Below, in pieces: positions 16,688 through 25,770 of a stretch of DNA of 64,000 nucleotides; position 1 is the first letter of the stretch, and every line of letters begins with the position of its first letter. The position numbers and the translations under genes were made by a program. The notes beneath the pieces were generated by a model. It was not told the DNA's origin and made no database searches. It saw only the letters and a list, made by a program, of their open reading frames with translations. Location: contig AHHB01000022.1 in NCBI GenBank assembly GCA_000242815.2, positions 25,191-89,190 on the forward strand. The letters are read 5' to 3'. Source of the DNA: Janthinobacterium lividum PAMC 25724. Its GTDB lineage: Bacteria > Pseudomonadota > Gammaproteobacteria > Burkholderiales > Burkholderiaceae_D.

Positions 16688-17263
16688 TTAGGCATTCACG
16701 CCGAAGGAGCGAGCGAGGGGGCCCAGGCCGCCGTTGAAGCCCTGGCCGATAGCCTTGAACTTCCATTCGCCGTTGTAGCGGTAGATCTCGCCAAAGATCA
16801 TCGCCGTTTCCGTCGAGCTGTCTTCGGACAGGTCGTAGCGGGCGATTTCTTTTTCGCCTTCCGCGTTCAGGCAGCGGATGAAGGCTTTCGAGACCATGCC
16901 GAAGTTCTGGCGGCGCGCGTCGGCGTCATGGATGGTCACGCTGATGCTGATGCGGTCGATGTCAGCGGGCACGCGCGTCAGGTCGATTTCGATGCGCTCA
17001 TCGTCGCCTTCGCCTTCGCCCGTGGTGTTGTCGCCCGTGTGGAGCACGGAACCGTCGGTCGACTTCAGGTTGTTGTAGAAGATAAAGTCAGAGTCGCCAC
17101 GCACTTTGCCGTCGGTTTTCAGCAGGAAAGCACTACCGTCAAGGTCGAAGGTAGCGCCATCGGTCGAGCGGGGATCCCAGCCAAGGCCGACGATGATCTT
17201 CTTCAGGTTCGGTGCTTCCTTGCTCAGGTTGACGTTGCCGCCTTTTTGCAAACTGATTGCCAT
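16688..17263 (-). CDS. terD: TerD family tellurium-resistance/stress protein
   Basis: A 191-residue single-domain TerD/TerE protein starting [18 protein letters not shown]. The classic calcium-site segments are present: [32 protein letters not shown] and the C-terminal [16 protein letters not shown]. TerD proteins bind calcium and act with TerC at the inner face of the membrane in tellurite, phage and oxidative-stress tolerance. AAAGGAG lies 6 bases before the start. TerC-like and AIM24 genes flank it on the same strand. Confidence 0.92.
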   Translation of the reverse strand: MAISLQKGGNVNLSKEAPNLKKIIVGLGWDPRSTDGATFDLDGSAFLLKTDGKVRGDSDFIFYNNLKSTDGSVLHTGDNTTGEGEGDDERIEIDLTRVPADIDRISISVTIHDADARRQNFGMVSKAFIRCLNAEGEKEIARYDLSEDSSTETAMIFGEIYRYNGEWKFKAIGQGFNGGLGPLARSFGVNA

Positions 17264-17363
17264 GTGGTGCTCCTTTTAGTAATTAAACTCAAACATGCCT
17301 TCATGGGATGAGCGCAAGGCGCTCGTGCCATTACTTTCTTAACTGGGGACGCAAGCGCCGATT

Positions 17364-18443
17364 TCAAGCTTGCGCTGCGTGCCGTTTGCGATAGCGCAAG
17401 GACGACCACAGCGAAACGAGGATGAAGGCCACGCCCGACAGGCCGGTGAACCACTCCGGAATATGGTACTTGATGGACGCCAGCATGATCAAGGCGAGGA
17501 TGCCGATCGCGTAATGGGCGCCGTGTTCCAGATAGACGAATTCGTCCAGCGTGCCCTTGTGCACCAGGAAGACCGTCATCGAACGCACGAACATGGCGCC
17601 GATGGCCAGGCCCAGCATGATGATGACGACATCGTTGGTGATGGCAAAGGCGCCGATCACGCCGTCGAAACTGAACGAGGCATCGAGCACTTCCAGGTAC
17701 AGGAAGCCGCCGATACTGCCGCGCGCCACCGTTTTGACCAGGTCGCCATTGCCACTTTTTGCCGGCCCCGCGCCTTCGTCGCCGTCCTGCGCGTGCGCTT
17801 CGCCTTCTTCCAGCAAGCCGCTGATCCAGTTCACGCCGATATACACGGCGATGCCGACGATGCCCGAAGCGAGCACGCTGTATTTTTCTTCCGCGGGACC
17901 CATCGCCACGCAGGCGGCCACGGCGCCCATGGTGATCAGGACTGCCAGGCTTTCGGTGCCCAGCGCGTTGACTTTTTCCTCGGCCCAACCCAGCCAGTGC
18001 AATTCTTTCTCATCATCGAACAGGAAGTTCAGAAATACCAGCAGCAAAAAGGCGCCGCCGAACGCCGCCACTTGCGCATGGTTGTCCGTCAGGTGCTTGG
18101 CATACACGTCCGGCGTGGTGGTCGCCATGGTCCATACGTCAAGCAGGCCCAGGCCCGTGGCGACGGAAACGATGACCAGCGGAAACAGCAGCCGCATGCC
18201 GAAGACGGCCACGAGGATACCCACTGTCAAGAAGAGTTTTTGCCAGAATGCATTCCAGTGGCGCAAGACCGAGGCATTCACCACAGCATTGTCAAACGAC
18301 AGCGACACTTCCATGATGCCCAGCACGCCCGTGATCCATAGTGCCTGGAGCAGGCCGGACATGCCGCCATGGCTGTAACCCCACCAGCCCGATACCGCCA
18401 TCAGGATAAAAGTGACTAAAAAAGAAATTCTGAAATGCCGCAT
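17364..18443 (-). CDS. TerC-superfamily integral membrane protein (DUF475)
   Basis: A 359-residue protein with about nine hydrophobic helices. Acidic residues sit inside membrane segments in the TerC manner: EVSLSFDNAVVNASVL near 45-60 and LEVLDASFSFDGVIGAF near 245-262. This duplicated E-x(4)-FD/N motif defines the TerC/DUF475 group, proposed to move metal ions or to anchor TerD proteins. A cytoplasmic loop (about 205-225) is acidic and low-complexity. It is the first gene of the terC-terD-AIM24 unit. The 247-bp upstream gap shared with the divergent DUF212 gene must hold its promoter. Confidence 0.87.
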   Translation of the reverse strand: MRHFRISFLVTFILMAVSGWWGYSHGGMSGLLQALWITGVLGIMEVSLSFDNAVVNASVLRHWNAFWQKLFLTVGILVAVFGMRLLFPLVIVSVATGLGLLDVWTMATTTPDVYAKHLTDNHAQVAAFGGAFLLLVFLNFLFDDEKELHWLGWAEEKVNALGTESLAVLITMGAVAACVAMGPAEEKYSVLASGIVGIAVYIGVNWISGLLEEGEAHAQDGDEGAGPAKSGNGDLVKTVARGSIGGFLYLEVLDASFSFDGVIGAFAITNDVVIIMLGLAIGAMFVRSMTVFLVHKGTLDEFVYLEHGAHYAIGILALIMLASIKYHIPEWFTGLSGVAFILVSLWSSLRYRKRHAAQA

Positions 18444-18690
18444 GAGGACCCCGTTGCAAATGTGGAAGACGTTTGACTATTCGCGCCGCTGTAGGCGCCG
18501 CACCCAGTGTGGATATGCGTTAATTGTCGTATATGCCATGAGTTTATAGTAGTTGCCGCCGGGAGCGGCGTTTTATAGTCCGATGACAGACAGTTCTGCT
18601 GGCGTCGATGATCTGCGATAATTGCGGCGCGTCGCCGTTGGCGGCCGCAGCTGCCCGCACACTTTACAGACATATAAGAAGGAATACTCC

Positions 18691-19116
18691 GTGGATATCG
18701 CTTACCTCGTCACGCCCCTGATCACCTGGATCCTGGTCGGACCGATCAAATTCCTGATCAACAGTGTCCGCACGCGGCAATGGGCGTTCGGCCTGGTCGG
18801 TAATGGCGGCTTTCCCAGCAACCATAGCGCGGTCGTTTCCAGCATGGCAACACTGATCGCCTTGCGCGAAGGCATAGGCCATCCGGCCTTCGGCGTGGCC
18901 GTCACGCTGGCGTTCATCGTCATCATCGACGCCAACAGCCTGCGCCAGCACGTGGGCAAACAGGCGGCGGCCATCAATCGCCTGGCCGGGGAAGCGGTGA
19001 GCGCCGCGCACAAGACCTTGCGCGAGCGCATGGGCCATACCTTGGTGGAAATCGCCGGAGGCCTGTGCACGGGCGTGGCGATCGCTTTCCTGATCAACGC
19101 TGTTTTTGCCCGCTAG
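18691..19116 (+). CDS. Divergent PAP2 family (DUF212) membrane protein
   Basis: A 141-residue inner-membrane protein of the DUF212/divergent PAP2 family. The phosphatase-like signature GGFPSNHSAVVSSMA is at about 32-46, and IDANSLRQHVGKQA carries the second His region. Family members are thought to be membrane phosphatases related to PAP2 lipid phosphatases; the substrate is unknown. GTG 18691 follows AAGGA (18679-18683). An in-frame start at 18622 would add an atypical tail. A strong terminator follows. Confidence 0.82.
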   Translation: MDIAYLVTPLITWILVGPIKFLINSVRTRQWAFGLVGNGGFPSNHSAVVSSMATLIALREGIGHPAFGVAVTLAFIVIIDANSLRQHVGKQAAAINRLAGEAVSAAHKTLRERMGHTLVEIAGGLCTGVAIAFLINAVFAR

Positions 19117-19126
19117 GCGTCCTGTT

Positions 19127-19173
19127 CCCTGAAACGCAAAACCCCGCCAAAGGCGGGGTTTTGCGTTTCAGGG
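19127..19173. terminator. Very strong 22-bp stem terminator
   Basis: A perfect 22-bp inverted repeat (arms 19127-19148 and 19152-19173) has a three-base AAA loop, a core of CCCCGCC/GGCGGGG and an inner TTTT. It starts 11 bases after the DUF212 stop and should insulate that gene from the RND operon. Confidence 0.85.
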
Positions 19174-19356
19174 CGTAAAAACTACGTTTCGTCCATGGAT
19201 TAAAGCATTCCAGGAAAGCGCCGATTGACATGCCCGGATACGCTCATGGATACTTTGGCACTTGTGGTTTTAATAAAAATAAATGCTTGCTAACGCTTGC
19301 CGGCCCTATCCGGGCCGGCGCGACGGTAGCGCTGCTATCTATCCGGAGAATTATCC

Positions 19357-20532
19357 ATGTTGCGCAAAACCCTGTTTGTTCTGGCCATCGCTTCTACCCT
19401 GGCCGCCTGCGGCAAAGAGTCCAAAGATCCTGGCAAAGGCGCTGGCAAGGGGACCAAGGAGCAAGCGGGTGCCGCCGTCAATTTGCTCGTCTCGCCGGAA
19501 GACCTGCTGACCATACACAGCAATGCGCTGGCGTCGGGGCCCGTCATTACCGGCTCCGTGCAGCCCGAGCGCAACGCGGACTTGCGCGCCGAGGTGTCGG
19601 CCGTGGTGATCCAGGTCATGAAAGAAAACGGCGAGGTCGTCAAGCGGGGCGACGTGCTGGTGCGCCTGGACGAAACGTCCATCCGCGACAGTCTCAATTC
19701 GGCCGAGGAAGCCAGCCGTGCCGCCAGCCAGGTGCTGGAACAGTCAGAACGCATGTTCCAGCGCATGAAAACCTTGCGCGCCTCGGGCATGACCTCGACG
19801 CAGGCGCAGGAAGATGCGGAAATTCGCCGCAACAATGCGCAAAGCGACCTGTCTGCTGCTAAGAGCCGCGCCGCCCAAGCCCGCCAGCAGTTGCAGCGCA
19901 CCCTCGTGCGTGCGCCGTTCGACGGCATCGTGAGCGAGCGCAAAGTATCGAATGGCGATACGGCGCAAATCGGCAAGGAATTGATCAAGGTCATCGATCC
20001 GACCAGTATGCGCCTCGAAGGCTTGGTGTCGGCCGACAAGATCGGCGTCGTCAAGGTGGGCCAGCCCGTGCTGTTCCGTATCAATGGTTATCCAGGCCAG
20101 GACTTCTCGGGCAAGGTGCGCCGCGTCGATCCTGCCGCCAACGCTGTCACGCGCCAAGTGGCCGTGCTGGTCGATTTTAATGACAAGCAACAGCCGCGCG
20201 TGGCCGGCCTGTATGCGGAAGGACGCATCGAGACGGAAACCGTCAGCGCCTTGATGATACCCGACTCGGCTCTGGTGAAGGCGGGCGACCTGACCTATAC
20301 GTGGAAAGTCAAGGACAAGGCTTTGCATAAAGTCACACTGCGCATCGGTGCGCGCGACGTGCGCACGGGCCAGTGGGAAGTGCAAAGCGGCCTGGCCAGT
20401 GGCGACACCGTGCTGCGCACGCCGGGCTCGACTTTCAAAGATGGGCAGAAAGTGGAATTGACAGCCGACAAGGCCATGCCAGCCGCCGCCATGGCCAGCA
20501 GCAGCACCGCCGTTGCCGGTAAAGGAAACTAA
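19357..20532 (+). CDS. RND efflux periplasmic adaptor lipoprotein (MFP)
   Basis: A 391-residue membrane-fusion protein of the AcrA/MexA class. A lipoprotein signal (LFVLAIASTLAACG) places Cys near residue 20, so it is tethered to the inner membrane. After a Gly/Lys-rich linker come the first biotinyl-lipoyl half (VIQVMKENGEVVKRGDVLVRLD), a coiled-coil hairpin (about 110-175), the second half (TLVRAPFDGIVSERKVSNGD) and the beta-barrel and proximal domains. The start has GGAG at about 19341-19344. A GC-rich 8-bp hairpin (19299-19319) lies in the leader. It is followed after 3 bases by the pump gene. Confidence 0.9.
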   Translation: MLRKTLFVLAIASTLAACGKESKDPGKGAGKGTKEQAGAAVNLLVSPEDLLTIHSNALASGPVITGSVQPERNADLRAEVSAVVIQVMKENGEVVKRGDVLVRLDETSIRDSLNSAEEASRAASQVLEQSERMFQRMKTLRASGMTSTQAQEDAEIRRNNAQSDLSAAKSRAAQARQQLQRTLVRAPFDGIVSERKVSNGDTAQIGKELIKVIDPTSMRLEGLVSADKIGVVKVGQPVLFRINGYPGQDFSGKVRRVDPAANAVTRQVAVLVDFNDKQQPRVAGLYAEGRIETETVSALMIPDSALVKAGDLTYTWKVKDKALHKVTLRIGARDVRTGQWEVQSGLASGDTVLRTPGSTFKDGQKVELTADKAMPAAAMASSSTAVAGKGN

Positions 20533-20535
20533 GCC

Positions 20536-23500
20536 ATGTTCCTTTCCGATTTCAGTATCAAGCGGCCCACCGCCACCATCGTCCTGATCCTGGCCATGAT
20601 GTGCGTCGGTTTGCTGGCGCTCAAGAAACTGCGCGTCAACCAGAATCCCGATGTCGAAGTACCTTTCATCGTCGTCAGCATTCCTTACCCTGGCGCATCG
20701 CCCGATACGGTCGAGCGCGAAGTGGTGAACCGTCTGGAAAAGTCGTTGCAAAGCATTTCCGGCGTCACCGAGGTCAATAGCGACTCCAATGAAGGTTCCG
20801 CTACCATCTTCCTGAAGTTTTCCTTCAAGACCAACTTGATCGAGGCGTCCGATAATATCCGCAATGCGATTGCCGCCGTGCGCTACAAGTTGCCGACGGA
20901 AATGCGCGAGCCTATCTTGCAGCGCATCGACCCGGCTGCCGAGCCGATCATGCAGCTGGCGCTGTCGTCGAGTACGCAAAGCCATGCGGAAATTTCGCGC
21001 CTGGCTGAAGACGTGCTGTCGGACCGCTTTCGCACCGTCGATGGCGTAGCGCTGGTCAACGTGGGCGGTTCGCTCAAGCGCGAACTATCCGTGCTGCTGC
21101 GGGCGGAAAAATTGCGTGAATACAATGTGTCCGTCAGCGACGTGGTCACCGCATTGCGCAACCAGAACACGAATGCGCCGGTAGGCAAGGTGCGCGGCAC
21201 GCTGGACGAGAAAAGCATCCGCCTGGTGGGCCGCATCGAGTCGCCCAGCGACTTCGAGAAAGTGGTGATCAAGCGTCGCGGCGAAGAAATCGTGCGCCTG
21301 GCGCAAGTGGCCACCATCAGGGATGGCTTTGCCGAAGTCAACAGCCTGAGCATGCGTAGCGGCAAGCCCAACGTGGGCATTTCAATGACCCGCGTGCGCG
21401 ACGCTTCCACCGTCAGCGTGGCCAACAAGATCCGTGACATGGTAGCGGAGATCAACAAGACCTTGCCGAAAGGTACGCTGCTGCAAGTGACGCGCGACGG
21501 CGGCGAAAACGCCCAGCGCAGCTTGAACAATGTGATCGAATCGCTGGTGCTGGGCGCCGTGCTGACAATTTTCGTCGTCTACGCCTTCCTCAATTCCTGG
21601 CGTTCGACCCTGATCACGGCGCTGAGCCTGCCCACGTCCGTGATTGCCGCCTTCATTGCCGTGTGGTTGTGCGGCTTCACCCTGAACTTCATGACCTTGC
21701 TGGGCCTGTCGCTGGCCATCGGCGTGCTGATCGACGATGCCATCGTGGTGCGCGAAAACATCGTGCGCCACATGCAGATGGGCAAGGACCGCCGCACGGC
21801 CGCGCTGGAAGGCACGGCCGAAATCGGCATGGCCGTAGCCGCCACGACCTTCTCCATCATCGCCGTCTTCATTCCCGTGGCCTTCATGCCCGGCATTTCC
21901 GGCGAATGGTTCCGTCCGTTTGCCTTGACGGTGACATGCTCGGTGCTGGTCAGCTTGGGTATCTCGTTTACGCTCGACCCGATGCTGTCGGCCTACTGGG
22001 GCGACCCGCTCGAGGAAGACGCGGCGCCGAAAAAGGGTATCGGCCGCGTGCTGGAGAAATTCAACCACTGGTTCGACCACCAGGCCGACCGTTACGGCCG
22101 CGTGATTGCGTGGGCCCTGCATCACCGCCGCTGGATGGCCGTGATCGCCTTAGGCAGCCTGGTGGGCGCCATCGCCCTGCATGTAACGCATGGCGGTACG
22201 AGTTTCTTGCCAGCTTCCGATTCGGGCAATCTGATGATCAATGTGCGCACGCCGTCGTCGAGCAGCATCGAGTATGCGCGCCTGAAACTGGAAGCGGCGG
22301 CTGTGCTGGCGCGTACCTTGCCGGAAACCAAGGACACCAACAGCTCCATCAATGCGGGCGGTGGACGAGTCTATGTGGACATCGGCAAGCGCAACACCCG
22401 CAAGCGCTCGGCCAAGGAAATCGCGGTCGAACTGCGCGAAAAGATGGCGCGCCTGGTGGGCGCCGAATACGTGGTGCAGGACGACTTGAGCAACGGTTCG
22501 CAAAAACCCATACAGGTGGAATTTACGGGGCCCGACTCGCGCAAGCTGATGGCCATCACGAATGCCTACATGGACAAGCTGCGCCTGATTCCCGGCGCCG
22601 TCGACGTCGGCCTGTCCGAGCAAGATCCGAAGAACGAGCTGCAAATTGAGCTCAACCGTGGCCTGGCCAACTCGATGGGCATTTCCGTCAATGATGCGGC
22701 GCAATCGTTGCGCGTGGCGTTTGCCGGCGTGGAAGTGGGCGACTGGGTCGATCCGACGGGCGAAACGCGTGACGTGGCCGTGCGCCTGCATCCCGATGAC
22801 CGCGTGGCATCGGAAAACATCGAGCGCCTGCCGATCAGTGTGACGGGCACCTCGCAAATGGTGCCGCTCGACCAGATCGCCACCATTACCATGGGCAAGG
22901 GCCCGTCCGGTATCGAGCACAAGAATGGCAAGCGCACGATCACGGTGTCGGCCAACGCGCAGGGCCGCTCGAACGGCGAAGTGACGAGCGACGCCATGAA
23001 GCTGGCCAACTCGATCGACTTCCCGCCCGGCTACGGCCTGGCGCTCGGTGGCGCTGGCCAGGACCAGCAAGAGCTGTTCACGGAAATGCTGATCGCGCTG
23101 GTGATGGGTATCGGCCTGATGTATTTGATCCTGGTGATGCAGTTTGGTTCCTTCACGGCGCCGGTGGCGGTGATGATGTCCTTGCCGCTCAGTTTGATCG
23201 GCGTGGTGGTGGCGCTGGTGATCACCAACAATACTCTCAACCTGATGAGCTTTATCGGCATCATCATGCTGATGGGGCTGGTCGCCAAGAACGCCATCTT
23301 GCTGCTCGATGCGGCGCGCAAGCGTGAGGAAGAGGGCCATGGCCGCGAGGAGGCGCTAATGTATGCGGGGCGCATGCGTCTGCGCCCGATTCTGATGACG
23401 ACGTTTGCGCTGATCGCCGGCATGTTCCCAGTGGCGCTGGGCCTGGGAGAGGGAGGCGAGTTCTACCGTCCATTGGCGATCGCCATTATCGGCGGTACCA

Positions 23501-23757
23501 TCACTTCGACGATTTTGACCTTGCTGGTCGTACCGACCTTCTATGACAGCATCGAAATCGCCCGCGACAGTGCAGTCGCCAAGTTCCACCGCCGCGCCGC
23601 GCGCATGCCCGTGGCCGTGGCCATGCTGCTGACCTTGCTCGAGTGCTTGCTGACCTTGCTGCTGCTGCGCTTCGTCTACCGCATGCTGAAAAAGGCCGTG
23701 CTGTTCCTGATGCGACGCCGCACGCCGAAAGTGGCGTCGGTCAGCCTGCAAAAGTAA
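20536..23757 (+). CDS. RND efflux transporter permease (HAE1/AcrB-like)
   Basis: A 1073-residue inner-membrane proton/drug antiporter. It starts MFLSDFSIKRPTATIV and has the twelve-helix, two-large-loop layout of AcrB. The proton-relay acids are present (GVLIDDAIVV, Asp400/Asp401), as is the partner lysine (VAKNAILLLDAARKR, Lys918). After the normal last helix there is an extra tail from about 1015 with another hydrophobic stretch (AVAMLLTLLECLLTLLLL) and basic residues, which is unusual. No outer-membrane channel gene follows, so a TolC-type partner elsewhere is likely. The substrate cannot be read from the sequence. Confidence 0.9.
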   Translation: MFLSDFSIKRPTATIVLILAMMCVGLLALKKLRVNQNPDVEVPFIVVSIPYPGASPDTVEREVVNRLEKSLQSISGVTEVNSDSNEGSATIFLKFSFKTNLIEASDNIRNAIAAVRYKLPTEMREPILQRIDPAAEPIMQLALSSSTQSHAEISRLAEDVLSDRFRTVDGVALVNVGGSLKRELSVLLRAEKLREYNVSVSDVVTALRNQNTNAPVGKVRGTLDEKSIRLVGRIESPSDFEKVVIKRRGEEIVRLAQVATIRDGFAEVNSLSMRSGKPNVGISMTRVRDASTVSVANKIRDMVAEINKTLPKGTLLQVTRDGGENAQRSLNNVIESLVLGAVLTIFVVYAFLNSWRSTLITALSLPTSVIAAFIAVWLCGFTLNFMTLLGLSLAIGVLIDDAIVVRENIVRHMQMGKDRRTAALEGTAEIGMAVAATTFSIIAVFIPVAFMPGISGEWFRPFALTVTCSVLVSLGISFTLDPMLSAYWGDPLEEDAAPKKGIGRVLEKFNHWFDHQADRYGRVIAWALHHRRWMAVIALGSLVGAIALHVTHGGTSFLPASDSGNLMINVRTPSSSSIEYARLKLEAAAVLARTLPETKDTNSSINAGGGRVYVDIGKRNTRKRSAKEIAVELREKMARLVGAEYVVQDDLSNGSQKPIQVEFTGPDSRKLMAITNAYMDKLRLIPGAVDVGLSEQDPKNELQIELNRGLANSMGISVNDAAQSLRVAFAGVEVGDWVDPTGETRDVAVRLHPDDRVASENIERLPISVTGTSQMVPLDQIATITMGKGPSGIEHKNGKRTITVSANAQGRSNGEVTSDAMKLANSIDFPPGYGLALGGAGQDQQELFTEMLIALVMGIGLMYLILVMQFGSFTAPVAVMMSLPLSLIGVVVALVITNNTLNLMSFIGIIMLMGLVAKNAILLLDAARKREEEGHGREEALMYAGRMRLRPILMTTFALIAGMFPVALGLGEGGEFYRPLAIAIIGGTITSTILTLLVVPTFYDSIEIARDSAVAKFHRRAARMPVAVAMLLTLLECLLTLLLLRFVYRMLKKAVLFLMRRRTPKVASVSLQK

Positions 23758-23798
23758 GACCGGGCCAGGGCCAGCTTGCGCTGCGCCTGGGTGTTGCA

Positions 23799-23828
23799 AG
23801 AGCCTTCCATCGGAAGGCTCTTTTTTTT
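23799..23828 (+). terminator. Intrinsic terminator of the RND operon
   Basis: AGAGCCTTCC (23799-23808) and GGAAGGCTCT (23812-23821) form a 10-bp stem with an ATC loop followed by seven more T, 41 bases after the pump stop codon. Confidence 0.92.
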
Positions 23829-24026
23829 GGGTGCGCCCAGCATGGGCGCATTCTTGTGGGTAAAAATCGCGCCATGAGCTGAGTACAGCGAGCGAAGCGG
23901 TCGATGGGAACGCTGCCGTCAAACACCGTGCGGACGGCGCGCGCTAACGATTCTTTCTCGATATGCTTATGCTGTTGTGAATATGCCGCAAGATGGCGCG
24001 GCAAGGACGGCGTGATGTCGATGGCG

Positions 24027-24059
24027 CCAAATCCTGGCCGTCGTCAGGACAGGATTTGG
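24027..24059 (-). terminator. Inverted repeat after the cystine carrier gene
   Basis: CCAAATCCTG (24027-24036) and CAGGATTTGG (24050-24059) form a perfect 10-bp stem, 14 bases beyond the minus-strand stop. There is no clear T-run, so termination may be rho-assisted. The rest of the 23829-24026 gap holds a small 7-bp hairpin (23832-23850) and no gene I can support. Confidence 0.45.
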
Positions 24060-24073
24060 CCGCAGCCGTGATT

Positions 24074-25474
24074 TCAGGCGGCGTGTTCGGCTTCGTCCAG
24101 GTCGGGCGCGTCGTCGCTGTTATAGACGGCCAGGTCGGTTTGCCCCATGACGCGGCTGGTGACGGTGCCGGCCGTGATCGAGCCGCTCACGTTCAGGGCC
24201 GTGCGGCCCATGTCGATCAGCGGCTCGACGGAGATCAGCAAGCCGGCCAGGGCGACGGGCAAGTCCATGGCTGACAGCACGATCAGCGCGGCAAACGTGG
24301 CGCCGCCGCCCACGCCGGCCACGCCGACGGAACCGATGGTGATGATGGCCAGCAAGGGCAGCAGGAAGCTGACGGTGAATGGATCGACGCCGACGGTGGG
24401 GGCGATCATCACGGCCAACATGGCCGGGTAGATGCCGGCGCAGCCATTTTGGCCGATGGTCGAGCCGAACGAGGCGGCGAAATTGGCGATGCCTTCCGGC
24501 GTGCCCAGGCGCTGGGTTTGCGTCTGTACGCTCATCGGGATCGAACCGGCGCTGGTGCGCGAGGTGAACGCGAAAGCCAGCACAGGGAAGATTTTTTTCA
24601 CGAAGCGCAGCGGGTTCAGACCGACGCCGGCGATGATGGCCAGGTGCACCAGGAACATCAAGATCAGCGCGCTATAGGAGGCGACGACGAAGTTGATCAA
24701 TTTCAAGATGTCCGTGTAGCTCGACGAGGCCACTACTGCAAACATCAGCGCGAACACGCCGTACGGCGTCAGGCGCAGCACCAGGGTGACCATGCGCATG
24801 ACGATGGCGTGCGCCACTTTCATGAAGTTGTCGAAGGAGGCGAAGATTTCCGGCTTTTTCGCCGCGATGCCCGTGGCCGAGATGCCGATGAAGATCGAGA
24901 ACACCACCACGGCGATGGTCGACGTCTTGCGCGCGCCCGTCATATCGAGGAAGGGATTGGTCGGCACGAAGCTGACCAGCAGTTTCGGCAAGGACAGAGC
25001 CTTCGCCGTTTCCAGCGAGCCTTGCAACTGCACGCCGCGCGCCACTTCGGCCGCGCTCGAGGTCAGGCCGACAGCCGTCAGGCCGAACAGCTTGGCCATC
25101 AAAATGCCCAGCGCGGCGGCGATCGTGGTGGTGACCAAGAGGGCGCCGATGGTCAGCGCGCTGATCTTGCCCAATGAACTGGCGTCCTTGAGTTTTAAAA
25201 TGGCGGAAATGATGGAGACCATGATCAACGGCATGATGATCATTTGCAGCAGTTTTACATAGCCGCTGCCGACGATGTCGATGTATTCATTGGTGCCCGC
25301 GATGATGGGCGAGCCGGCGCCATACAGCGCTTGCGCCGTCGCACCCAGCAACACGCCCAGACCCAGGCCCGTGAAGACACGTACGGTAAACGTCGCGTGT
25401 TTGCGTTGCTGGTGGAACATGAAGGCGAAGACGATCAACGCTACGAGCAGGTTCAAAATGATGTTAATTGCCAT
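24074..25474 (-). CDS. tcyP: L-cystine/dicarboxylate-type symporter, TcyP (YdjN)-like
   Basis: A 466-residue inner-membrane carrier of the DAACS (glutamate/dicarboxylate:cation symporter) family. It resembles E. coli YdjN/TcyP along its length: YVKLLQMIIMPLIMVSIISA, LTPYGVFALM, AFAFTSRTSAGSIP (re-entrant loop), GSTIGQNGCAGIYPAMLAVM and SVEPLIDMGRTALNVSGS. Those substrate-site segments favour L-cystine or a related amino acid over dicarboxylates. It has an acidic C-terminal tail (NSDDAPDLDEAEH) and stands alone on the minus strand. Confidence 0.85.
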   Translation of the reverse strand: MAINIILNLLVALIVFAFMFHQQRKHATFTVRVFTGLGLGVLLGATAQALYGAGSPIIAGTNEYIDIVGSGYVKLLQMIIMPLIMVSIISAILKLKDASSLGKISALTIGALLVTTTIAAALGILMAKLFGLTAVGLTSSAAEVARGVQLQGSLETAKALSLPKLLVSFVPTNPFLDMTGARKTSTIAVVVFSIFIGISATGIAAKKPEIFASFDNFMKVAHAIVMRMVTLVLRLTPYGVFALMFAVVASSSYTDILKLINFVVASYSALILMFLVHLAIIAGVGLNPLRFVKKIFPVLAFAFTSRTSAGSIPMSVQTQTQRLGTPEGIANFAASFGSTIGQNGCAGIYPAMLAVMIAPTVGVDPFTVSFLLPLLAIITIGSVGVAGVGGGATFAALIVLSAMDLPVALAGLLISVEPLIDMGRTALNVSGSITAGTVTSRVMGQTDLAVYNSDDAPDLDEAEHAA

Positions 25475-25640
25475 GAAGGGGCCTTATCTTGGTTTTATTC
25501 GACACTGCGGAGAGCATGAAAACGATATTGCAAGTCATTGCTGACCCAGCCCGGGGAGAAAGGGCAAACACTGTACAGTACTATGCTGGTGTTTTGCACA
25601 ATGCTGCTGCGAATATTACGCTATATGAATATGCTGCGCA

Positions 25641-25676
25641 GACATAAGCACAGACATAAGCACAGGCATAAGCACA
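25641..25676. repeat. Three 12-bp tandem repeats
   Basis: GACATAAGCACA occurs twice in direct succession, then GGCATAAGCACA, then a decayed fourth unit (GGTATAACCCGT). They sit in the 296-bp gap between tcyP (minus) and the NTF2-like gene (plus), about 95-130 bases ahead of the latter. They could be iterated binding sites; no other feature is evident in this gap. Confidence 0.7.
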
Positions 25677-25770
25677 GGTATAACCCGTGCGGCGGATTGT
25701 GAAAAGGAACAATCCATGCCAGCATGTTGCGTAGTTTGCCAATCTGGCGCAGTATTTTTTAAGGAAAAAG

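Noticed and set aside
23741..24004. Minus-strand frame containing ARAVRTVFDGSVPIDRF, considered as an insertion-sequence remnant
   Set aside because: There are no matching transposase motifs, terminal repeats or target duplication, and the frame crosses the RND operon terminator.
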